In this document: positions 1 to 5,115 of the stretch, piece after piece | Position numbering within the stretch: position 1 is the stretch's first letter | Layout of the letters: every line of letters begins with the position of its first letter | DNA from: Opitutia bacterium UBA957 | GTDB taxonomy: Bacteria > Verrucomicrobiota > Verrucomicrobiia > Opitutales > UBA953 | DNA: 7,957 nt | Assembly (NCBI GenBank): GCA_002293065.1 | Contig: DBCN01000151.1 | Span: forward strand, 20,425 to 28,381 | Reading direction: 5' to 3' | Notes under the pieces: model-generated | Databases searched by the model: none | What the model saw: only the letters and a program-made list of their open reading frames with translations | What the model was told of the DNA's origin: nothing | Translations under genes and position numbers: made by a program

Positions 1-103
1 GGCCGTCGCCGTTGCGGTCATAGCGTCGGAAGACGGCGTCACCGGCCGCGTCTTGGGCGAGCAGCGTACCCATCCAGAGCAGACCTAGCAGTGTCGACTT
101 CAT
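1..103 (-). CDS. Secreted EF-hand protein, N-terminal part only
   Basis: Only the first 34 codons lie in the window; the rest runs off the left edge. The visible protein starts MKSTLLGLLWMGTLLAQDAAG, a short basic start followed by a hydrophobic stretch, which is a typical Sec signal peptide with likely cleavage near residues 16-20. It then reads FRRYDRNGDG, in which D29, N31 and D33 followed by glycine form the first half of an EF-hand calcium loop (DxNxDG). Small EF-hand modules directly after a signal peptide are common in secreted Verrucomicrobia and Planctomycetes proteins, alone or fused to hydrolases, so the main function cannot be told. The ATG lies 15 bases after the stop of the gene at 119-883, so the two are probably co-transcribed. 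A GAGGA overlapping that stop codon is a possible, rather distant (12 bases) ribosome binding site. Confidence 0.7.
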   Translation of the reverse strand, partial: MKSTLLGLLWMGTLLAQDAAGDAVFRRYDRNGDG

Positions 104-118
104 GCCAACGGACGTTCC

Positions 119-883
119 TCAGCGAGCCGGGGCTTCTTGGCCGCGGCGTGGCTGCGGCTGTTCGTTTTGGCGTGCGCGCATCTGTTCGCGGAAAGCGGCG
201 ATTTCTTCGGGGGTCGGGGCGGACCCATTTGATCGTATCGGGTTCTGGATGGCGCCGGCCCTGCGCATCTTTTCGAAGAGCGGAGCCAGCGAAGGGTCTA
301 GCTTCAGGGCGGCGGCTTCGGTCAGCTCACGTTCTTTGCGCGCCGTTTCTTCAGCTTCCTTGCGGGCCTTGAGGGCGACCTCGCGGGCTTCTTTGAGGTC
401 CGCGTGGTCCTTCAGTTTTTCCATGGTCGCCTGCAGTTTGTGTTGCTCGTCAGGCGTCAGGCCATTCAGGCGCCGTTGGACCTGATTCTGCGGCTGGGTG
501 TTCGCGTTGAAACCACGTCCGCTCTCGTTGGGGGTGCCTGCGCCATTACCGAAGGGGGTCTGGATATTGCGACCCGGCACACCCGGCTCTTGGCCCGGAT
601 TGCCCGGGATGAAGTCAGGCTTGGGCGGGGTGGGGCCGTTCTGGCCGCCTTGGGGCGGAATGTAGACCCAGCCGCTGAGTGGCGGAACGGTCGGTGTCCG
701 TTCGACGTTCGGCCGCTGGAGGCGGGGGGTGTCGCCGGTGTTGCCTTGGCCGTTGGCGCGGTCGCGCTGGGGGCGCTGCACCGCGGGCTGCGGGTCGCGC
801 GGCGCGGTGTCGCCCTGGGGGGCGTCGGCGGCGGCGAGCAGGGTGGCGGTGAGGAGCCAGCAGGCGAGGGGCGTGGGGTTCAT
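119..883 (-). CDS. Secreted Pro/Gln/Gly-rich protein with helical C-terminal part
   Basis: Hypothetical protein of 254 residues. I chose the ATG at 883, not the one further upstream at 952, because it begins with a clear signal peptide (MNPTPLACWLLTATLLAAADA; cleavage probably near residue 19). The upstream extension would bury that signal and reach into the divergent gene. Residues 21-140 are low-complexity, rich in Pro, Gln, Asn, Gly and Arg, and probably disordered. Residues 141-210 are a charged helix starting with LTPDE (142-146), then Lys/Glu/Ala-rich sequence and DPSLAPLFEKM. This resembles the helical LTxxE-type segments of small periplasmic proteins in Verrucomicrobia, loosely like the LTxxQ motif of Spy/CpxP, but I cannot assign a family. 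The tail (230-254) is again Gln/Pro/Arg-rich. It is the first gene of a leftward pair with the EF-hand gene and diverges from the sulfatase. It should be exported; its role is unknown. Confidence 0.75.
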   Translation of the reverse strand: MNPTPLACWLLTATLLAAADAPQGDTAPRDPQPAVQRPQRDRANGQGNTGDTPRLQRPNVERTPTVPPLSGWVYIPPQGGQNGPTPPKPDFIPGNPGQEPGVPGRNIQTPFGNGAGTPNESGRGFNANTQPQNQVQRRLNGLTPDEQHKLQATMEKLKDHADLKEAREVALKARKEAEETARKERELTEAAALKLDPSLAPLFEKMRRAGAIQNPIRSNGSAPTPEEIAAFREQMRARQNEQPQPRRGQEAPAR

Positions 884-897
884 ATGTACAATATAAC
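884..897 (-). promoter_or_regulatory. Possible leaderless -10 element for the 119-883 gene
   Basis: Reading leftward, the hexamer TATATT occupies 895-890 and is followed by six bases before the ATG at 883-881. A start site about seven bases after the -10 would fall on the A of the start codon, giving a leaderless mRNA. No Shine-Dalgarno sequence lies in the bases before the ATG. I could not find a convincing -35 hexamer at 16-18 bases. The same AT patch also carries TATAAC (892-897) on the other strand. Confidence 0.4.
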
Positions 898-936
898 AAC
901 GACCGCCCGGGGAAGTTGCGAGGAAGGAAAGAGGTT
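892..936 (+). promoter_or_regulatory. Possible sulfatase promoter and ribosome binding site
   Basis: TATAAC at 892-897 matches a -10 hexamer in five of six positions and lies in the only AT-rich patch of the divergent intergenic gap. I see no good -35. It would give a leader of about 36 bases that includes the purine run GAGGAAGGAAAGAGG ending seven bases before the ATG at 940. That run is the strongest Shine-Dalgarno-like sequence seen at any gene start in the window and decides the choice of the 940 start. Confidence 0.4.
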
Positions 937-939
937 TGA

Positions 940-2439
940 ATGCCCCGGGCACTGCCTAAAGATGCGGTCCTTCCCATGCGCCCCCTTTTGCTCCTCGGCC
1001 TCTTGGTCGCCCTTAATCCCTTGGTGGCCGCCGAGCCCGCGACCCCGGCGCGTAAACCCAACGTCTTGTTCATCGCCGTCGACGATATGAACAACGACCT
1101 GGCCTGTTATGGACATCCGTTCGTGAAGTCCCCGAACATCGACCGTCTGGCGGCGCGCGGGGTGCGTTTCGACAAGGCCTATTGCCAGATGCCGTGGTGT
1201 TCGCCGAGCCGGGCTTCGCTGATGACGGGGCTGCGGCCGGACACCACGCGGGTGATGGATCTCAACTATGATTTCCGCCAAGGCCTGCCGAACGTCGTCA
1301 CCTTGCCGCAAGCCTTCCGTAACGCCGGCTACTATGCGGCCCGCGTCGGTAAGATCTACCATTACGGCAATCCCGGTGACATCGGCACGAGCGGCTTGGA
1401 CGATGCCGCTTCTTGGCAGGAAGTCGTGAATCCCGCGGGCCGCGACAAGACGACCTTGGAGCGGGACATCCTGATCATGAAGCCGACGGCGGGTCTCGGC
1501 TCGTCGATGTCGCTGCTGGCGGATAAGACGGGCAAGGACGAAGATCATACCGATGGCAAGGTCGCGACCGAGGCCATCAAGCTCCTGGAGGCGCACAAAG
1601 ATAAGCCCTTCTTCCTCGCGGTCGGTTTCTACAAGCCGCACTGCCCGTGGGTGGCGCCGCAGAAGTGGTTCGACATGTACAAGCTGAAGGATGAGGTCCT
1701 GCCGGCGATCACGCCGGAATGGAAGGCGACCGTGCCGGACGTGGCGTTGGCTTCGACCAAGCCCTGGCCTTACAGGGGCGTGACCGCGGAAGAGGCCCGG
1801 CAGTGCCGCCTCGCCTACCACGCCACGATTTCCTTCGTGGATGCCCAGATCGGTCGGGTCGTCGATGCCTTGGAGCGCTTGGGTCTAGCCGACAACACCA
1901 TCATCGTCTTCTGGAGCGACCATGGTTACCACCTGGGCGAGCATGGCCTCTGGATGAAGCAGAGTTGCTTCGAGGAATCCACCCGCGTGCCCTTGATCAT
2001 CGTCGCGCCGAAGGCCGTCGCCGGAAAGGCCAGCCCGCGGACCGTCGAGTTGGTTGACTTGTATCCGACGTTGACGGACCTCGCCGGCGTGGCCGCGCCC
2101 GCCGGGCTCCAAGGCGTCAGCCTGCGCCCGCTCTTGGCGGACCCGGTGGCGCCGTGGAATCGTCCGGCCCATTCGCAAGTCATCCGCGGGGGCATCAATG
2201 GCGTGCAAGGCTACACCATCCGTACCGAACGCTGGCGATATACCGAGTGGGAGGGCGGGGCCAAGGGCGTCGAACTCTATGACCACGCCACCGATCCGCA
2301 GGAAATGCAGAACCTCGCGGCGGACCCGGCGCGCACGAAGATTATCGCCGAGCTCCAGGCGCAGCTCCGCGCCATGCACCCGGTGAAGGTCCCCGGCGGG
2401 AAGGCCTTGAAGCCACATAAAGAGGGGGCGGGGAAGTAG
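940..2439 (+). CDS. Secreted sulfatase, iduronate-2-sulfatase-like
   Basis: A 499-residue type I sulfatase that should hydrolyse sulfate esters, probably on a polysaccharide, outside the cytoplasm. The hydrophobic stretch at 16-31 (LLLLGLLVALNPLVAA) is a signal peptide. The mature part begins with NVLFIAVDDMN, where D48 and D49 are metal ligands. C87 in CSPSR (87-91) is the residue converted to formylglycine, so a maturase must exist elsewhere in the genome. GKIYH (K138, H141), FYKPH (K232, H234) and SDHGYHLGEHGLWMK (D327, H328, K340) complete the active site in the usual order. YKPHCPW and the SDHGYHLGEHG run are typical of the iduronate-2-sulfatase-like branch, but the real substrate cannot be read from this. 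The length is normal. The start at 940 has a strong purine-rich ribosome site. The ATG at 976 would give a tidier signal peptide but has no such site. No sulfatase partner or maturase lies in the window. Confidence 0.93.
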   Translation: MPRALPKDAVLPMRPLLLLGLLVALNPLVAAEPATPARKPNVLFIAVDDMNNDLACYGHPFVKSPNIDRLAARGVRFDKAYCQMPWCSPSRASLMTGLRPDTTRVMDLNYDFRQGLPNVVTLPQAFRNAGYYAARVGKIYHYGNPGDIGTSGLDDAASWQEVVNPAGRDKTTLERDILIMKPTAGLGSSMSLLADKTGKDEDHTDGKVATEAIKLLEAHKDKPFFLAVGFYKPHCPWVAPQKWFDMYKLKDEVLPAITPEWKATVPDVALASTKPWPYRGVTAEEARQCRLAYHATISFVDAQIGRVVDALERLGLADNTIIVFWSDHGYHLGEHGLWMKQSCFEESTRVPLIIVAPKAVAGKASPRTVELVDLYPTLTDLAGVAAPAGLQGVSLRPLLADPVAPWNRPAHSQVIRGGINGVQGYTIRTERWRYTEWEGGAKGVELYDHATDPQEMQNLAADPARTKIIAELQAQLRAMHPVKVPGGKALKPHKEGAGK

Positions 2440-2507
2440 CCTGCGGGTGTTCCTGGGTGCTGGAGGCGTTGGCGGCTTCGTCGCATGGTCTCTAGTAGAA
2501 TCCGCCA

Positions 2508-2541
2508 TTGCTGAGCCGCTTGGGAATCCTAGAACGCTCAG
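2508..2541 (+). promoter_or_regulatory. Possible leaderless promoter for the GYF_2 gene
   Basis: TAGAAC at 2530-2535 is followed by exactly six bases and then the ATG at 2542. TTGCTG at 2508-2513 stands 16 bases before it as a weak -35. No Shine-Dalgarno sequence precedes the ATG. The spacing is the same as at the genes starting at 883 and 3882. Each hexamer is imperfect, so the call rests on the shared geometry. Confidence 0.35.
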
Positions 2542-3813
2542 ATGCCTTCCGACCTCCTCCATCTCGCCCGTGCCGGCCAGGAATACGGCACCTGTGCGCC
2601 CGCGGATTTGGCGGCACGGCAGGCCGCCGGTGAAGTCTTGGCGACGGACCATTATTGGCGGCCGGGCATGAAGGACTGGGCGCTCGTCGCCGCTTTCCAT
2701 GCACCGCGCCCGCCGTTGCCCTTCGCCCGTCCGGCCGATAAACCAAGCAACTTCTTCGACGACCTCTTCAGTCGGGAAAGCAAGGTGAAGGGACTCCAAT
2801 TGTTGTGGGACAAGCTCGCGGCGTCGCCCCGCGAATGCCTGCTCTCGGAGGCGGACCTCGCCGTCATCGCCACGCAGGTCGGGTATGACGTGCGCAAACG
2901 CTGCCAGGAAGAGTTGAAGCAGTGGTATCGGCAGGCGCTGGCGAGTTACCTGGCGGACCGCCTGTTCGTTCCGGCCGAGAAGGTCAACTTGGAGAACCTC
3001 GTCCGGAGCTTCGGTTTCGACCCGGGAACGGCCCTGGCGCTGCATCGCGCCGAGTTCGAATCCTATTACGCCGTCGGCGCGATGACCTGTCTCATGCGAG
3101 CGGGCACGCCCGAGGAGAAGGCGCGGCAACTCGACGTCCTCGCCCGGGAAGTCCCCTTGCCGCCATCCGTGGTCGCGGAAGCCAAGCTGCGCGCCTGCAA
3201 GACCTATTTCGGCGACCTCTACAAGCAGTACCTCGTCCGGGAAGATGACGAGAACCTGCTCGACCCGAGCGTCGCCCAGGAGCTCCGCCGGATGGCGAAC
3301 GTCCATGGGTTGGATTTGGCCGATGCCTTGCCGGAACTCTCGGCGCAGGTGGCGCAGTCGGCCCAGCTTTGGCAATTGTACAAGGCGCCGCTGACGCCCA
3401 TCGCCACCGACCGCGAATTGGGTGCCGAGCCCTGCTACTGGGAGCGTCAGGTCGACCTTTATCAGAATAAGCGTATCACCGTGCGTCGCAGCTACGGCGG
3501 CTTCGGTTCGAGCATCCGGATCTTCGGCAGCCTCCGTTATCGCGTCGGCAGCTACGATGTCGGACGCCAGACCGAGGACCAGGTCGTCCAGGTCGATGCC
3601 GGCCGGCTGCTCTTCCTTGCCCAACGCGCCGTGTTCGATGGCGATTTCAAGAACCTGAACTTCAAGTACAACAAGGTCGTCGACATCGTCTCGTACACCA
3701 ACGCCTTGGTCGTCAGCCGCGATAGCGGCCCCGACCTCATCTTCATGTTCACCGACGGACCCGCCGAAGCCGGGGTCATCCTGCGGCGGCTGGTCCGGCA
3801 GGTGAAGGGTTGA
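2542..3813 (+). CDS. GYF_2 domain protein with helical repeats and PH-like domain
   Basis: A 423-residue protein without signal peptide or membrane segment, so probably cytoplasmic. Residues 5-52 match the GYF_2 (DUF4339) pattern: a G-x-x-Y-G turn (12-16), a helix ending AAGE (28-31), then WRPGMKDW (39-46) with the two key tryptophans. GYF-type domains usually bind proline-rich peptides. Residues 85-270 are helical and seem to contain four related units near 99-125, 141-168, 187-216 and 239-266, each with an L/V-x-P/S-E-like start and an LxxLAxxxG-like core. From about 296 to 420 the protein matches a bacterial PH/GRAM-like module: RYRVGS, then a glycine-led GRLLFLAQRAVFDG strand pair, NKVVDI, and a closing acidic strand and helix. 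That module occurs in many uncharacterised bacterial proteins. The combination suggests a scaffold or adaptor; no catalytic motif is visible. It has no partner in an operon, as the next gene has its own promoter. Confidence 0.85.
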   Translation: MPSDLLHLARAGQEYGTCAPADLAARQAAGEVLATDHYWRPGMKDWALVAAFHAPRPPLPFARPADKPSNFFDDLFSRESKVKGLQLLWDKLAASPRECLLSEADLAVIATQVGYDVRKRCQEELKQWYRQALASYLADRLFVPAEKVNLENLVRSFGFDPGTALALHRAEFESYYAVGAMTCLMRAGTPEEKARQLDVLAREVPLPPSVVAEAKLRACKTYFGDLYKQYLVREDDENLLDPSVAQELRRMANVHGLDLADALPELSAQVAQSAQLWQLYKAPLTPIATDRELGAEPCYWERQVDLYQNKRITVRRSYGGFGSSIRIFGSLRYRVGSYDVGRQTEDQVVQVDAGRLLFLAQRAVFDGDFKNLNFKYNKVVDIVSYTNALVVSRDSGPDLIFMFTDGPAEAGVILRRLVRQVKG

Positions 3814-3839
3814 TTGTGGGTCGTTTCCGTATGACAGGC

Positions 3840-3855
3840 GGGCGATTTGACGCCC
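3840..3855 (+). other. Short hairpin after the GYF_2 gene
   Basis: GGGCG (3840-3844) and CGCCC (3851-3855) can pair around the six-base loop ATTTGA. It lies 27 bases after the stop at 3813. The five-base stem is short and the following TTCTGCGTT is not a T-run, so it is at best a weak terminator. It overlaps the -35 of the next gene, so it might simply be chance. Confidence 0.25.
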
Positions 3856-3881
3856 TTCTGCGTTAATAATAGAAATTTGTC
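3847..3881 (+). promoter_or_regulatory. Promoter of the deacetylase gene, possibly leaderless
   Basis: TTGACG (3847-3852) matches five of six bases of a -35 and is followed after 17 bases by TAGAAA (3870-3875), four of six for a -10. Six bases then lead straight to the ATG at 3882, so transcription would start at or next to the start codon. No Shine-Dalgarno sequence is present. This is the best promoter match in the window and lies in an AT-rich stretch (3861-3880) that is unusual for this GC-rich DNA. Confidence 0.5.
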
Positions 3882-4754
3882 ATGCCCACCGCACCACTCA
3901 CCGTCTTCTACAGCCCCGCCTATGTCGTCGAAGGCCGGATGGAGACCGTCACCAAGGCCAAGCTCGTCGCCGAGTTGATCGAGTCCGGCCAAGCCGGGGA
4001 GGTCCGCTTGCAGGCGCCGAAGCTGGCCACCCGCAAGGAGCTGGCGCTGATCCATGACCCTGAGTATGTCCGCAGCACCTTCGAGGATACGGGCGCCTTC
4101 TTGGAGGTCGGGCCTTGGTCGTTGCCCTTGCTCAAAAGCATTCTCGCTTCGACGGGCGGCATGCGCGATGCCGTGAACGAAGCCCTGCGCGCGGGCCGGT
4201 CGGGGAGCCTGTCCAGCGGCCTGCACCATGCGCGGCGCCGCGCCGGCAACGGCTTCTGCCAGTTCAACGGCTTGGCCCTCGCCGCCTTGGAGGCGTTGAA
4301 GCAGGTCAAGACGGTCGGCATCTTGGACCTCGATGCCCATGCCGGCGGCGGCACCTTCGACATCTTGGGCACCGATCCCCGCGTCTTCCTGGCGGACATC
4401 ACGGTCAACTCCTTCGACTCGTGGGAGCCGACCGACCCGGCGCGCCATTTCTATTATGAAGTCACCGACCCGCGGAGTTATCTTGGACACGTGGAGGACG
4501 CCTTGCACTTCTTGGAGCCGGTCGACTGCCTGATCTATAACGCAGGCATGGACACCTACGAAAAAGCCGGCGGATTAAAGGGCATCACCAAGGACATCAT
4601 CCGGAAGCGTGAACGCCTAGTTGCCGAGTGGGCGCGGCGTCGGAAGATTCCACACCTCTTTGCCTTAGCCGGCGGTTATAAGTGGGGTGGTCTGAGTTTG
4701 GAGCAGATTGCGGAACTCCACCTGGAGACCGTGCAAGCCTTTGCGCAGGCTTAA
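3882..4754 (+). CDS. Histone deacetylase family amidohydrolase
   Basis: A 290-residue zinc-dependent deacetylase of the HDAC/AcuC/acetylpolyamine amidohydrolase superfamily, which removes acetyl groups from lysine side chains or small amines. The catalytic parts are all visible: the histidine pair H115-H116 in GLHHARRRAGNGFCQFN, DLDAHAGGGT (149-158) with zinc ligands D151 and H153, NAGMD with the third ligand D224, and Y266 in AGGYKW, the residue that polarises the substrate carbonyl. It is shorter than most family members (about 310-370 residues), and the DPLG run that usually follows the third ligand is replaced by EKAGGLKG. No signal peptide is seen, so it acts in the cytoplasm. The substrate cannot be told. 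Its promoter seems to be its own, and it ends head-on against the 113-residue gene with overlapping stop codons. Confidence 0.93.
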   Translation: MPTAPLTVFYSPAYVVEGRMETVTKAKLVAELIESGQAGEVRLQAPKLATRKELALIHDPEYVRSTFEDTGAFLEVGPWSLPLLKSILASTGGMRDAVNEALRAGRSGSLSSGLHHARRRAGNGFCQFNGLALAALEALKQVKTVGILDLDAHAGGGTFDILGTDPRVFLADITVNSFDSWEPTDPARHFYYEVTDPRSYLGHVEDALHFLEPVDCLIYNAGMDTYEKAGGLKGITKDIIRKRERLVAEWARRRKIPHLFALAGGYKWGGLSLEQIAELHLETVQAFAQA

Positions 4755-5092
4755 CCTTCGAGCTTCGGGATGTTCAGCTCCTTGAGCGTGAACAGGCCCT
4801 TCTCGTTCGGCAGCACCAGGAAAAGCTTACATTCCTTGCTCTGCGCGATCGCGATCATGATCGGCCATTGCGGCTGCGGTACGCCGGCGACGACGAGCAT
4901 CGGGTCTTCCCCGGCGGCGGTCCCGGCCGGTTCCTCGATGGCCACGCCCTTGTGCGTGACGTCGAAATTGTGGTTCAACCAACGCCCCAGTTCCTTGGCG
5001 AGCCCGCGCATGTCGGATTTGCCGACCTCGATCTTGGAGCGGTCGACGAGGGCCCAGAGCGGGAGGGCGAAGTTATGTTCCAAGGAGTCCAT
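4751..5092 (-). CDS. Hypothetical protein downstream of purA
   Basis: A 113-residue protein that I do not recognise. It has no signal peptide, membrane segment or cysteine-based metal site. It begins MDSLEHNFALPLWALVDR, continues with an amphipathic helix around SDMRGLAKELGRWLNHNF (about 28-45), then what look like beta strands (MLVVAGV, IMIAIAQ, KLFLVLP), ending LKELNIPKLEG. The alternating helix and strands suggest a small alpha/beta fold. The frame stays open upstream into purA, but the ATG at 5092 is the natural start because it lies 23 bases after the purA stop. No Shine-Dalgarno sequence precedes it, so translation may depend on coupling to purA. It is the last gene of the leftward cluster, and its TAA shares bases with the stop codon of the deacetylase gene. 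That it is a real gene rests on codon bias, position and compact spacing. Confidence 0.7.
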   Translation of the reverse strand: MDSLEHNFALPLWALVDRSKIEVGKSDMRGLAKELGRWLNHNFDVTHKGVAIEEPAGTAAGEDPMLVVAGVPQPQWPIMIAIAQSKECKLFLVLPNEKGLFTLKELNIPKLEG

Positions 5093-5115
5093 GCGGGACG
5101 CGCGGGTGAGGGGAC

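Noticed and set aside
884..952. Longer N-terminus for the secreted protein, starting at 952
   Set aside because: It would place 23 residues before a clear signal peptide and overlap the start of the divergent sulfatase gene.
880..1821. Leftward open frame of 313 codons opposite the sulfatase
   Set aside because: It is the complement of the sulfatase active-site region and is Arg/His-rich without any recognisable motif.
2440..2541. Terminator after the sulfatase gene
   Set aside because: I found no stem followed by a T-run in this 102-base gap, only G/T-rich sequence and the weak promoter hexamers of the next gene.
1885..3624. Leftward open frame of 579 codons opposite the sulfatase and GYF_2 genes
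   Set aside because: It spans the antisense of two well-supported genes and their gap, has Arg/Asp/Gly-rich composition typical of a shadow frame in GC-rich DNA, and shows no family motif.
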